A DNA stretch of 64,000 nucleotides from Comamonas badia DSM 17552 (GCF_000484635.1 NZ_AXVM01000005.1:248001-312000), one strand, 5' to 3'. Counted from the stretch's first letter, positions 55,327 to 64,000 are shown. Notes: generated by a model not told the origin, from the sequence alone. Program-made: numbers and translations.

Positions 55327-56907
55327 TCAACGGCTGACTTTGATCCCGGCCGCCTCGCGGTCCCAGGTGGCGGGGGTGGTGCCGCGTTCGCGCAGCTTGA
55401 ATTTCTGGATCTTGCCGCTCTCGGTGCTGGGCAGCTCGGCCATGAATTCAAGGAAGCGCGGCACGGCGAAATAGGCCATGCGCGGCTCGCAGTAGCGGAT
55501 CAGTTCCACCGGATCTATCGTCTGCCCCTCGCGCGCCACGATGGCGGCCATGACTTCGTCCTCGGCCAGTTCGCTCTGCACCGGGAACACGGCGGCAACG
55601 GCGACCGCGGGGTGGCTCAGCAACACCTGCTCGACCTCGTAGGAAGAGATGTTTTCGCCACGTCGGCGGATGGCGTCTTTCAGCCGATCGAGGAAGGTGA
55701 AAAAGCCATCGCCATCGCGCACCACGCGGTCGCCCGAGTGAAACCACAGATTGCGCCAGGCCTCGACGGTTTTCTCGGGCATGCCGAAGTAACCCGAGGC
55801 AAAGGCGAACGGCTCGGTGGCGCGCAGCAGCAGTTCGCCGGGCGTGCCGTCGGGCACGGCTTCGTCGAACTCGTCGGCCACGCGCGCCTCGAAGCCCGGC
55901 ACCACGCGGCCCATGCTGCCGGGTTTCTGTTCGGCATCCAGGCCGATGACGAAATTGCTCTCGGTCGAGCCGTAGCCGTCGAGCAGCCGCATGGCGAAGC
56001 GCTCGCTGAAGGTGGCGTGAAAGCGCTGCGGAATGGCGGGGGCGAGGGCCACCCGCACCCGGTGCGCGCGGTCGTCGGGCGTCGGGTCTTTGGACAGCAG
56101 GATGGGCACCATGGCGCCCAGTACGTAGGTTACCGTGGCCTGGTGGCGCACCAGCGCGGCCCAGAAGTCGGACGCCGAGAAGCGCGGCTCGGCCACCAGC
56201 GTGGAGCCGGTGAGCAGCGCCTGAAAGAAGGCGTTGAGCGCGTTGGTGTGAAACAGCGGCAGGGTGGTGAGCAGCACATCGCCATCCTGCAGGCCCAGAA
56301 GTTCGCTGGAATAGCGGCTCCACCAGTAGTACTGCGCGTGCGGGCAGCACACGCCTTTTGAAAGGCCCGTGGTTCCCGAGGTGTAGAGGATGGCCAGCGT
56401 GTCGCCGGGGGTGATGGCGGCGGCATCGGCCAGTGCATCGCCCGGCAGCGGCATGGGCTGGGCGCCAGCCTCTGTCGAGCCGTCCACGCTCCAGACTTTT
56501 TCCAGCGGCAGGGTGGCGCGTTCTTCTAGCCCCGCGAGCGCGGGCAGCGTGCTGGCCTCGGCTATGAACAGGCGCGCGCCCGAGTTGCTCAGGATGTGGC
56601 GCAGGTTGGTGCCCCGTGCCGAGGTGTTGATCGGCACGGTGACGGCGCCTATCCAGGCGCAGCCAAGGAAGACCTGGATGAATTCCGGCCGGTTGCCGCA
56701 CATCAGCGCGACGCGGTCTCCTGCCCTGATGCCCTGCGCCAGCAGCATCGCGCCCATGGCGCGTGCCTTGTGCAGCGCCTGGGCATAGCTCCAGCGGGTG
56801 TCGCCGCAGACCAATAAATCACGATCGGCAAAACGCGCGCACTGCTGCGCCAGCATCGCGGGCAGGGTGCGGTCCGACGGGGCGAAACGGGCGATGGCGT
56901 CGTTCAA
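55327..56907 (-). CDS. AMP-forming carboxylate-CoA ligase
   Basis: The 526-residue ANL-family ligase has LYTSGTTGLSKG, YGSTE, the hinge motif LDRLKDAIRRRGENIS and the catalytic C-terminal Lys in STESGKIQKFKLR. It makes an acyl- or aryl-CoA from the free acid. No ATG fits the N-terminus; I chose TTG 56907 with GAGG 6 nt upstream, 7 bp after the dioxygenase beta stop. The CoA ester would be the substrate for the thiolase-like/DUF35-SDR pair and perhaps the MarR ligand. Confidence 0.9.
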   Translation of the reverse strand: MNDAIARFAPSDRTLPAMLAQQCARFADRDLLVCGDTRWSYAQALHKARAMGAMLLAQGIRAGDRVALMCGNRPEFIQVFLGCAWIGAVTVPINTSARGTNLRHILSNSGARLFIAEASTLPALAGLEERATLPLEKVWSVDGSTEAGAQPMPLPGDALADAAAITPGDTLAILYTSGTTGLSKGVCCPHAQYYWWSRYSSELLGLQDGDVLLTTLPLFHTNALNAFFQALLTGSTLVAEPRFSASDFWAALVRHQATVTYVLGAMVPILLSKDPTPDDRAHRVRVALAPAIPQRFHATFSERFAMRLLDGYGSTESNFVIGLDAEQKPGSMGRVVPGFEARVADEFDEAVPDGTPGELLLRATEPFAFASGYFGMPEKTVEAWRNLWFHSGDRVVRDGDGFFTFLDRLKDAIRRRGENISSYEVEQVLLSHPAVAVAAVFPVQSELAEDEVMAAIVAREGQTIDPVELIRYCEPRMAYFAVPRFLEFMAELPSTESGKIQKFKLRERGTTPATWDREAAGIKVSR

Positions 56908-56914
56908 GCAGGCC

Positions 56915-57397
56915 TCACATGAAAAGCTGGATATTGGGCAGCGCGGCGTCGCAGTTGAGCAGGTCCACGCGCTTGAGCTGGATGCGCAGTGTGCCATCCA
57001 CCCGCACCAGTTCGTGCGTGACCCAGCCCGCGTACAGCGCTTCTTCGTCGCGCCGCGTTTCAACGTAGTGAAAGGCGGTGCGCAGCGTGTAGCGCCCGGC
57101 GGCATCGTCGCGCGCCGTGATGCGCGGCTGCTGCAGCAGATGGTGGCAGCGCGTGTGCGGCTGCTGCGAGAAGGTGCGCTTGCCGAAGAAGCGCTCTATG
57201 CGGATCTGCAGCAGCATCTTGTCTTCGTACATCAGCGAACCCTGCAGGATGGGGTCGGTCTGGCCGGGCGTGAGGGGCATCCAGTAGTGCCCGTCGTCGG
57301 TGAAGAGCTGCTCCCATTGCTGCAGCTTCTGCTCGTCGATCAGCGCCGCCTCGTCGTAGACGAAAGTGCGCAGTTGCTCGTCGGTGATGGTGCTCAT
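56915..57397 (-). CDS. Ring-hydroxylating dioxygenase beta subunit
   Basis: The 160-residue protein matches the small structural subunit of aromatic dioxygenases (cystatin/SnoaL-like fold) with DEAALIDEQKLQQWEQLFTDDGHYWMP at the N-terminus. It supports the alpha subunit in an alpha3beta3 enzyme. Its ATG overlaps the alpha stop (ATGA at 57394). Confidence 0.92.
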   Translation of the reverse strand: MSTITDEQLRTFVYDEAALIDEQKLQQWEQLFTDDGHYWMPLTPGQTDPILQGSLMYEDKMLLQIRIERFFGKRTFSQQPHTRCHHLLQQPRITARDDAAGRYTLRTAFHYVETRRDEEALYAGWVTHELVRVDGTLRIQLKRVDLLNCDAALPNIQLFM

Positions 57398-58737
57398 GCT
57401 GCACCCCCTTCGGTCTTGCCCTGCATGCTGGCGGTCATGAAATCTGCCCAGGCGCGCATCTGGTTGCGCATCTGCAGCTCGTTCGTGCCGTTGGTCTCGT
57501 GCTGCGGGTCGTCGCGCGGCTCGTCCTTGTCGTACAGGCGGTAGAGGTTCATCCAGTCGCGGCCGCGGCTGTGCAGCGCCTCCTGCGCGCGCTCGTACAC
57601 CTCGGTGTCGTCGTGCGCCACGACGGAGGTGGGCGCGTTGATCAGGCGGTTGTACATCAGCGTGCGCTCCAGCAGCATGTCGGGCGCGCCCACCAGGCGG
57701 AAGGTCCAGGATTCGACCAGCGTCCTGTCCACCGCCAGCGGCTTGAACACGCGCATGGTCTGCACCGGCCCCTTCATCGTCAGGTTGGGGAAGTAGATGG
57801 TGTTGTGGCGGTTCTCGTGCAGGATGGCGTGGGCGCGCTCCTTGCCGTAAGCGGCTTCCATCTGCTCCAGGTAGCCGGGAATCGCGGAGTAGTCGGAGTG
57901 GATGGATTTGCTCACGCCGGTGTGCCCGTGGCCGTGGGGCCAGACGCGGATGCCCATCTCGGCGAAAAATTCATACGAGCTGACGAAGGGCGTGAACACC
58001 TCCACCGCCATGGGCTTGAGCGTGCCCGGCGGCGCCTTGCTCCAGGCCGATGCCGCCGTGCCGGCAGACGATTCGTGCACCACCATGGGGTGGGTGGTGT
58101 CGGTCTGGTTGTCGACCAGCATCTTCCAGTTGCAGCGGTTGATGTAGCGCAGCACGCCGCCCGTGATCTGCAGTTTGCCTTCGGGCGAGCGATCGACCAT
58201 GTTGTCTATGGTCGAGAGTGATTTGCCGAAAAAATCGTCGAATGAGATGCCCTCGGGATTGAGGCGGCAGAAGACGAAGTCGCGGTAGACCTGCACGGCC
58301 TGCACCGCGGCCATGCCGCCGCTGGCTTCGCAGCAGCTGAATTCGGTCTTCTCGTAGCCCTGCTTGAACGGGATGGAGAGCAGCGAGCCGTCGGTCTTGA
58401 AGGTCCAGGCGTGGTAGGGGCAGCGGAAGAACTTGCCGGTGTTGCCGCAGGTCTCGCCCGCCACCTTCACGCCCTTGTGCGGGCAGCGGTTGTAGAGCAC
58501 GCGGATGCTGCCGTCGGTGTGGCGCACCATCACCACCGGCTCCAGTCCCACCGTGGTGCTGTAGTAGTCGCCCTTGTTCGGGATCTGGCTGGCGTGGCCC
58601 ACGTAGACCCAGGTGTTGGCGAACAGGTGCTCCATCTCCAGATCGAAGATCTCGGGATCGATGTAGGTGTCCTTGTGGACTTCGGCCTCGCGCACGAGGG
58701 CGCGGATGGCGGCGGGGTTGTCGGTGTATCGACCCAT
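57394..58737 (-). CDS. Ring-hydroxylating dioxygenase alpha subunit (Rieske)
   Basis: The 447-residue catalytic subunit has the Rieske site CPHKGVKVAGETCG to CPYHAWTF (~83-107) and the mononuclear iron site NWKMLVDNQTDTTHPMVVHE with the two-His-one-Asp ligands. It adds O2 to an aromatic ring to give a cis-diol. It resembles benzoate/biphenyl-type enzymes in general layout, but I cannot name the substrate. AAGGAGA precedes the ATG, and the reductase gene ends 33 bp upstream. Confidence 0.92.
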   Translation of the reverse strand: MGRYTDNPAAIRALVREAEVHKDTYIDPEIFDLEMEHLFANTWVYVGHASQIPNKGDYYSTTVGLEPVVMVRHTDGSIRVLYNRCPHKGVKVAGETCGNTGKFFRCPYHAWTFKTDGSLLSIPFKQGYEKTEFSCCEASGGMAAVQAVQVYRDFVFCRLNPEGISFDDFFGKSLSTIDNMVDRSPEGKLQITGGVLRYINRCNWKMLVDNQTDTTHPMVVHESSAGTAASAWSKAPPGTLKPMAVEVFTPFVSSYEFFAEMGIRVWPHGHGHTGVSKSIHSDYSAIPGYLEQMEAAYGKERAHAILHENRHNTIYFPNLTMKGPVQTMRVFKPLAVDRTLVESWTFRLVGAPDMLLERTLMYNRLINAPTSVVAHDDTEVYERAQEALHSRGRDWMNLYRLYDKDEPRDDPQHETNGTNELQMRNQMRAWADFMTASMQGKTEGGAA

Positions 58738-58770
58738 GGTGAATCTCCTTGAGGCGGGGCCTGTAGGGAC

Positions 58771-59748
58771 CTACAAATCGAGCACGAGGCGCGGCGTCCT
58801 GGCGCGCGAGATGCAGGTCTGGATGAGCGTGTTGGAAGCGCGCTCTGCGTCGTTGAGCACGTAGTCGCGGTGGTCCGGAATGCCTTCGAGCACCGTCGCC
58901 TGGCAGACGCCGCATTCGCCGCGGCGGCAATCGAACATCGGGTCGCACCCCGCCTCTTCCATCACTTCGAGAATGGTCTTGTTGGCGGGCACCTGCAGCA
59001 CCTTGCCGGACTGGCGCAGCTCGACCTCGAACGGCTGGTCGCCCGACAGCGTGGCGGCTTCGACGAAGAGCTCGACGTGCACGTGGTCCTTGGGCCAGCC
59101 CTGCTGCGTGGCCAGCGCAATCGCAGCATCGATCATGCCCTTGGGGCCGCAGACGTAGAGGTGCTGGCTGGGCTTGAGCGTCTTCAGCAGCGCCGCCAGA
59201 TCGAGCCGTGTGGCCGCTTCGTCATCGGCGTACAGGTGCAGTGCATCCCCGCACAGCGCCTGCAGCTCGCCCACCATCGCCAGCTGGTCGCGGCTGCGGC
59301 TGCTGTAGTGCAGGGCAAACGGGCGCCCAGCCGCCTTGAGTGCTGCCGCGTGGCTGGCCAGCGGCGTGACGCCTATGCCGCCGGCAATCAGCACCGTGGA
59401 GGTTTCGCCCGGAGCGGCCGCATGCAGCGGGAACTCATTGCGCGGCTCGTTGGTGGCGAGGGTGTCGCCCACCTTGAGCTGGTGCATGAAGGCCGAACCG
59501 CCGCGGCTGGCTTCCTCGCGCCGCACCGCGATCCAGTAGGCGGCGGGGGCGTGTTCCGTCGCCTCGGCTGCCGTGAGCTGCACGATGGAGTAGCAGCGCC
59601 GGTCGGCAACGCCTGGCACCATGAACTGCAGGTGCGCGCCCGAGGCCAGCGGCGCCAGCGTGCTGCCCTGCGGCGCCACCAGGCGGATGCGGCGGATCAG
59701 CGGCGTTTCGGCGCGGATTTCGGAGACCTGGAGCAAGGGACCGGACAT
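58771..59748 (-). CDS. Oxygenase reductase (flavin/NAD plus C-terminal 2Fe-2S ferredoxin domain)
   Basis: The 325-residue phthalate-dioxygenase-reductase-type protein has RRCYSIVQLT (flavin), GGIGVTPLASHAAAL (NAD), YVCGPKGMID and a plant-type ferredoxin domain (CDPMFDCRRGECGVCQATV). It reduces the dioxygenase alpha subunit with NADH electrons. It is the first gene of the 49958-59748 operon and lies about 69 nt after a near-consensus promoter. Confidence 0.92.
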   Translation of the reverse strand: MSGPLLQVSEIRAETPLIRRIRLVAPQGSTLAPLASGAHLQFMVPGVADRRCYSIVQLTAAEATEHAPAAYWIAVRREEASRGGSAFMHQLKVGDTLATNEPRNEFPLHAAAPGETSTVLIAGGIGVTPLASHAAALKAAGRPFALHYSSRSRDQLAMVGELQALCGDALHLYADDEAATRLDLAALLKTLKPSQHLYVCGPKGMIDAAIALATQQGWPKDHVHVELFVEAATLSGDQPFEVELRQSGKVLQVPANKTILEVMEEAGCDPMFDCRRGECGVCQATVLEGIPDHRDYVLNDAERASNTLIQTCISRARTPRLVLDL

Positions 59749-59823
59749 GAGGGCCTTCGTGGGAAGTGGCGCCCACCCGCTGCCGCATCACCGGTGCGGC
59801 AATTGGATGGCTGATGGGGAGGG

Positions 59824-59852
59824 ACTGTAGGAAGAAACGCTTTAGATGTCAA
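59824..59852 (-). promoter_or_regulatory. Sigma-70 promoter of the 10-kb dioxygenase operon
   Basis: On the minus strand, perfect TTGACA (59852-59847) and TACAGT (59829-59824) are separated by exactly 17 bp. The predicted start is near 59817, leaving a leader of about 69 nt before the reductase ATG at 59748. Confidence 0.85.
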
Positions 59853-59860
59853 TAAAAAAC

Positions 59861-59872
59861 ATGAAAAATCAT
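59861..59872. promoter_or_regulatory. Inverted repeat ATGA-AAAA-TCAT upstream of the -35 box
   Basis: A 12-bp symmetrical AT-rich site ends 9 bp upstream of the -35 element of the dioxygenase operon, in the divergent region shared with the MarR gene. It is short, but its position suits a MarR or activator site. Confidence 0.35.
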
Positions 59873-59939
59873 ACAAAATTGCGGGAAAACCCCTAGCTTC
59901 CACGGATGCAATTTGAGCGCCGCGCGCTATGCTTGGACG

Positions 59940-60455
59940 GTGACGAAAGCCCCTGCAACAACACCTGCATCCGGCCGTGGAGAACGCCCGGCCGCTCGGG
60001 CCGAGGCCGCGTCGGCCGCGGATTCCGAAGCGCCGCGCTTCATTGATGATTACCTGGCCTTCCTGCTCGCGCAGGCCAGTCATCGCATTTCAGGCGTCTT
60101 TCACCGGGAGGTGGAAGACGCCGGTCTGTCCGTCACGGAATGGCGTGTGCTGGCCAGCCTCTCAGGCAGCGCGGGTGAAACCATTGGTACCTTGAGCGAT
60201 CTCGTGCTGACCAAGCAGCCGACGCTGAGCAAGATCGTGCAGCGCATGGAGCGCCAGGGGCTGGTCGCCCGAGGCGATACCGCCATGGATCGGCGCCAGA
60301 CCTTGGTGACGCTGACCGCCGAGGGCCGGGAGGTGGCCAGTGACCACACCCGGCTCGCGCTTGCGCACCAGGCCAGGGTGCTCAAGCCGCTGGGCGCGCG
60401 TGATGCGGCACGCCTGATTGCCCTGTTGCGCAAATTGGTGGAATTGCCGCCGTGA
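59940..60455 (+). CDS. MarR-family transcriptional regulator
   Basis: The 171-residue protein has an Ala-rich N-terminus and a MarR winged helix (HRISGVFHREVEDAGLSVTEWRVLASLSG, TLSKIVQRMERQGLVARGDTAMDRRQTLVTLTAEG). It is divergent from the dioxygenase operon and is its likely regulator. MarR proteins beside CoA ligase genes often respond to aryl-CoA esters, an inference here. I chose GTG 59940, 6 nt after TATGCT; TTG 59913 would add nine residues. No Shine-Dalgarno is seen for either. Confidence 0.88.
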   Translation: MTKAPATTPASGRGERPAARAEAASAADSEAPRFIDDYLAFLLAQASHRISGVFHREVEDAGLSVTEWRVLASLSGSAGETIGTLSDLVLTKQPTLSKIVQRMERQGLVARGDTAMDRRQTLVTLTAEGREVASDHTRLALAHQARVLKPLGARDAARLIALLRKLVELPP

Positions 60456-60486
60456 TTTTCCGCCGCGCCGCGTGGACAATCGCGGC

Positions 60487-61968
60487 ATGCCTCTGACACC
60501 TGATTTCATCGCCCCCACGCACCACCGCGATGCGGCCGAGGCGCTGGCGCAGATCCAGCGCATCTACGCCCAGCAGACCACGCATCTGCGCTCGGCCATG
60601 CAGCGCTTCGTTGCCGGCAAGGCGCCGGCGCAGCCGGTGCGCGCCTTCTACCCCTTTGTGCGCCTGCACACCAGCACCGTGGCGCGCGCGCCTTCGGGTC
60701 TGGCCTATGGTTTTGTACAGGGACCGGGGCGCTACGAGACCACGCTCACCCGCCCCGACCTGTTTGCCCACTATTACCAGAAGCAGCTCAGCCTGCTGAC
60801 GCACAACCACGGGGTGGCGCTGGAGGTGGGCACCAGCACGCAACCGATTCCGGTCTACTTTGCTCTCGATGCCGACGATCCGCTGGAAGGCACGCTCGAC
60901 CGCGGGCAGCGCCTGCTGCTGCGCGACCTGTTTGATCTGCCCGACCTCACCGCGATGGACGACGGCATCGCCAACGGCACCTGGCAGCCGCAGCCGGGCG
61001 AGGCGCATCCGCTCTCGCTCTTCACTGCGCCGCGCGTGGACTATTCGCTGCAGCGCCTGCGCCATTACACCGGCACGCGAGCCGAGCATTTCCAGAACTT
61101 CGTGCTGTTCACCAACTATCAGTTCTACATCGACGAGTTCGTGCGCCTGGGCCACGCGGCGATGCAGGACGCGGCCAGCCCCTATGCCGCGTTTGTCGAG
61201 CCCGGCAACGTCATCACGCGCCGCGCGGGCCTGGCGGCGGGGCCTGCCGATGCGCTCGGCGCCGCGCCGCCGCGCCTGCCGCAGATGCCGGCCTACCATC
61301 TGGTGCGCGAGGGGCATGGCGGCATCACCATGGTGAATATCGGCGTGGGCCCGGCCAATGCCAAGACCATCACCGACCATATCGCCGTGCTGCGCCCGCA
61401 TGCCTGGCTGATGCTGGGCCACTGCGCCGGGCTGCGCAACAGCCAGCAGCTGGGCGACTACGTGCTGGCCCACGCCTATGTGCGCGAAGACCATGTGCTC
61501 GATGAAGAGCTGCCGATCTGGGTGCCGATTCCGGCGCTGGCCGAAATCCAGCAGGCGCTGCAGCAAGCGGTGGCCGACGTGGCGCAGATGCCCGAGGACC
61601 AGCTCAAGCGCATCATGCGCACCGGCACGGTGGCGAGCACCGACAACCGCAACTGGGAGCTGCTGCCGGACAACACGCCGCAGCGGCGCTTCTCGCAAAG
61701 CCGCGCGGTGGCGCTGGACATGGAAAGCGCCACCATCGCCGCCAACGGCTTCCGCTTTCGCGTGCCCTACGGCACGCTGCTGTGCGTGAGCGACAAGCCG
61801 CTGCACGGCGAAATCAAGCTGCCCGGCATGGCCAACCACTTCTACCGCGAGCGCGTCGATCAGCACCTGCGCATCGGCATGCGCGCCATCGAGCTGCTGC
61901 AGGAGGGCGGCGTGGCGCGGCTGCACAGCCGCAAGCTGCGCAGCTTTGCCGAGGTGGCGTTCCAGTAA
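60487..61968 (+). CDS. amn: AMP nucleosidase
   Basis: The 493-residue protein has an N-terminal AMN-specific domain and a C-terminal nucleoside-phosphorylase fold (MVNIGVGPANAKTITDHIAVLRPHAWLMLGHCAGLRNSQQLGDYV, VALDMESATIAANGFRF). It splits AMP into adenine and ribose 5-phosphate. ATG 60487 lies 6 nt after GACAAT with no Shine-Dalgarno, so the mRNA may be leaderless. A hairpin-type repeat follows the stop. Confidence 0.94.
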   Translation: MPLTPDFIAPTHHRDAAEALAQIQRIYAQQTTHLRSAMQRFVAGKAPAQPVRAFYPFVRLHTSTVARAPSGLAYGFVQGPGRYETTLTRPDLFAHYYQKQLSLLTHNHGVALEVGTSTQPIPVYFALDADDPLEGTLDRGQRLLLRDLFDLPDLTAMDDGIANGTWQPQPGEAHPLSLFTAPRVDYSLQRLRHYTGTRAEHFQNFVLFTNYQFYIDEFVRLGHAAMQDAASPYAAFVEPGNVITRRAGLAAGPADALGAAPPRLPQMPAYHLVREGHGGITMVNIGVGPANAKTITDHIAVLRPHAWLMLGHCAGLRNSQQLGDYVLAHAYVREDHVLDEELPIWVPIPALAEIQQALQQAVADVAQMPEDQLKRIMRTGTVASTDNRNWELLPDNTPQRRFSQSRAVALDMESATIAANGFRFRVPYGTLLCVSDKPLHGEIKLPGMANHFYRERVDQHLRIGMRAIELLQEGGVARLHSRKLRSFAEVAFQ

Positions 61969-61992
61969 GTCCTGCCGGCAAATTACCGTACA

Positions 61993-62041
61993 TTTGATAG
62001 CTGCCAGCGCTTGCCACACAAGTGCTGGAGCCGTTTTTTTA
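61993..62041 (+). repeat. Dispersed Comamonadaceae-type repeat acting as terminator
   Basis: It begins TTTGATAGCTGC, then CCAGCGCTTG (62004-62013) pairs with CAAGTGCTGG (62019-62028) with one G-U pair, and seven T follow at 62034-62040. This is both the best copy of the repeat and a good intrinsic terminator. It lies between the convergent amn and MgtC-like genes. Confidence 0.75.
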
Positions 62042-62049
62042 TATAAACC

Positions 62050-63309
62050 TCAAACCAGCAGCAGCACCGCCACGAACGCCAGCGTGTGCAGCACCACGCC
62101 GCCGCCGGCCGCCAGGCCGTAGCGCCAGCCGCCGCTGGCCAGGGCGGCCACGCACTTGCTGACGGCGTGCACGCTCAGGGCCAGGGCCAGCGCCTGGACC
62201 AGGCTGGCGTCCGCCGCGCCCTGCGGCAGGCCTTGCGACACGATGGCAGCGGTGGCCGCATGCACGTCGGCCAGCGCCGCCAGCAGCGCACCGGCCAGCA
62301 GGCCCGCGTCGCCCCACCAGGCGCGCAGCGCCTGCACCAGCACCTGCACGGCCGTGAGCAGCACGGCGATCAGCAGCGCGTCGTGCAGCTTGAACAGCGT
62401 CGTGCCATCCACATCCGCCGGGGCGGGCGCCTGGCCCGCGGGCATGCTGCGCAGCAGCACCCAGCCCCAGGCCAGCGCCACCACGCCGCCCGCCAGTGCC
62501 GGCGCCCACAGCCGCGCCAGCCACTGGGGCTGCACGGTGGCCGCCACCACCAGGATCTGCACCATGGTGGCCACGCACGACAGCACCGCCGCGCCGCCCT
62601 GCGCGCGCACGGGCTCGCGCCCCTCGCGCACGGCCACGCCCAGGCTGGCGATGGTGGCGGTGCTGGAGATGAAGCCCGAGGCCAGCGCCGACAGCGCGCT
62701 GGCGCGGCGCGCGTCCATGAGCCGGCGCGCCAGGTGCGCCAGCGACTGGATCACCAGCAGCACCAGCACCAGGCGCAGCAGCACCTGGGGGTTCAGCGCC
62801 TCGCCCCACAGCGGCCGGTTGGGCGCCAGCGGCAGCACCAAGAGCGCCAGCGCCGCCAGGATCAGCCCGCCGCGCACCTCGCCCTGGCGCAGCCATTCGC
62901 GCGCAAACTCGTGCAGCGCCTCGCGCGCGGCCAGCAGGCTGGTGACGGCCACGGCCAGCCCCGCCGCCACGGGCAGGCTCTGGGTGCACAGCACACCGAT
63001 CAGGTAGGCCAGCAGCAGCGCGATTTCGGTGGTCACGCCGGGGTCTTCGGACCGGTCGCGCGCATAGGCCACCACGCCCAGCAGCGCGATGAACACCGCT
63101 CCCACCACCGTGAGCGCCTCGCTGCCCAGCAGCGCCGCCGTGGCGCCCGAGACCGCCGCCAGCGCGAACGAGCGCACGCCGGCCAGCGCGCGCAGCGGGC
63201 CCTGGCCCTTGCGCCGTTCGCGCTCTATGCCCATCAGCAGGCCGCTGCCCAGGGCGCCGGCCAGCACGGCCAGCGTGTCCTGGAAGCCGGATATGTCCAT
63301 GGTGTCCAT
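62050..63309 (-). CDS. MgtC/SapB-DUF4010 family integral membrane protein
   Basis: The 419-residue protein has about twelve membrane segments. The N-terminal half carries the MgtC/SapB pattern GSGLLMGIERERRKGQGPLRALAGVRSF, and the rest matches DUF4010. Its transport or regulatory role is unknown. ATG 63309 is followed in frame by ATG 63300; either could start. It is divergent from an ABC ATPase gene. Confidence 0.85.
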   Translation of the reverse strand: MDTMDISGFQDTLAVLAGALGSGLLMGIERERRKGQGPLRALAGVRSFALAAVSGATAALLGSEALTVVGAVFIALLGVVAYARDRSEDPGVTTEIALLLAYLIGVLCTQSLPVAAGLAVAVTSLLAAREALHEFAREWLRQGEVRGGLILAALALLVLPLAPNRPLWGEALNPQVLLRLVLVLLVIQSLAHLARRLMDARRASALSALASGFISSTATIASLGVAVREGREPVRAQGGAAVLSCVATMVQILVVAATVQPQWLARLWAPALAGGVVALAWGWVLLRSMPAGQAPAPADVDGTTLFKLHDALLIAVLLTAVQVLVQALRAWWGDAGLLAGALLAALADVHAATAAIVSQGLPQGAADASLVQALALALSVHAVSKCVAALASGGWRYGLAAGGGVVLHTLAFVAVLLLV

Positions 63310-63390
63310 TCTTGTGAGGTTGGTTGCGGCGATTGGAGCATGGAAGAGCAGGGAAGCGCTGCTCCCCGGGCACACTAGATCGCTTTCATA

Positions 63391-63435
63391 TTCATAGCTT
63401 GTAGCACTTGTAAGGCAAGTATTTGGAGCAATTTT
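63391..63435 (+). repeat. Dispersed Comamonadaceae-type repeat in divergent intergenic region
   Basis: TTCATAGCTTGTAGCACTTG and the following GGCAAGTATTTGGAGCAATTTT align in order with the 61993 copy, with several changes that weaken the stem. It lies between the divergent MgtC-like and ABC ATPase genes, upstream of the latter's putative -10 box. Confidence 0.65.
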
Positions 63436-63482
63436 CACCAATATTCCAGCACATTCCCGGGGCCTTACCCCACAATCGCCGC

Positions 63483-64000
<518 letters not shown>

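Noticed and set aside
56915-58737. Naming the dioxygenase as benzoate, biphenyl or phthalate dioxygenase
   Set aside because: General motifs fit the superfamily, but nothing in the sequence that I can read fixes the substrate, and the gene context differs from those operons.

Overview
The window is GC-rich DNA that fits the Burkholderiales, most likely the family Comamonadaceae. The evidence is the gene content (hpa meta-cleavage operon, many branched-chain-amino-acid-type ABC transporters, XylR/NtrC, LysR and MarR regulators) and a small dispersed repeat (core TTTGATAGCTGC) that I remember from that family. No rRNA, tRNA, CRISPR array, transposase or phage gene was seen. About half of the window is aromatic catabolism and the rest is conserved housekeeping.

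Layout. 1-2069: end of an aromatic FAD monooxygenase gene and its divergent LysR regulator. 2526-6114: ABC uptake operon (permease, permease-ATPase fusion, ATPase) without a binding protein. 6228-12738: HpaR regulator and the complete homoprotocatechuate meta-cleavage pathway hpaG1-G2-E-D-F-H-I. 12763-17068: an unexplained operon (YghU-type glutathione enzyme, class II aldolase, ThDP enzyme, ketopantoate-reductase-like enzyme). 17072-20923: succinate-semialdehyde dehydrogenase, zinc alcohol dehydrogenase, ADP-ribosylglycohydrolase homologue. 20958-27776 (minus): a full ABC transporter operon with an acyl-CoA synthetase inside it. 27924-33723 (minus): response regulator, DUF808 membrane protein, LysM-FecR secreted protein and CHASE2 histidine kinase. 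33804-42138: trpS, M50 protease, YciO, PHP phosphatase, recJ, a conserved hypothetical gene, lolC, lolD.

42118-49836: a XylR-type sigma-54 activator facing a canonical -24/-12 promoter that drives a VanB/VanA-like Rieske demethylase pair, then a carboxymuconolactone decarboxylase-like protein, SDR, TatD-like hydrolase and 3-oxoacid CoA-transferase. 49958-60455: a ~10-kb minus-strand operon with a divergent MarR gene, encoding a three-component ring-hydroxylating dioxygenase, a CoA ligase, a thiolase-fold protein lacking thiolase catalytic residues, a DUF35-SDR fusion, a cyclase-family hydrolase, an SDR and an ABC binding protein. 60487-64000: AMP nucleosidase, MgtC/DUF4010 membrane protein and the start of an ABC-2 type ATPase gene.

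How it fits together. HpaD to HpaI turn homoprotocatechuate into pyruvate plus succinic semialdehyde, and the nearby GabD can feed the latter into the TCA cycle. The hydroxylase that makes homoprotocatechuate (hpaBC) is not in the window. The strongest candidate for an undescribed system is the MarR-controlled 49958-59748 operon. Its thiolase-like protein has Gly and Gln where the nucleophilic Cys and the GHP His belong, and the adjacent DUF35-SDR fusion has Phe for the SDR Tyr. I infer a retro-aldol, Ltp2/DUF35-like side-chain cleavage complex acting on an aryl-CoA.

Other signals: start codons placed 6-7 nt after a -10-like hexamer at eight or nine genes (possible leaderless mRNAs), an 18-bp perfect palindrome over the hpaR -10 box, an inverted REP pair, a dispersed repeat that has become part of the hpaG1 coding sequence, and a 107-bp MITE-like element.
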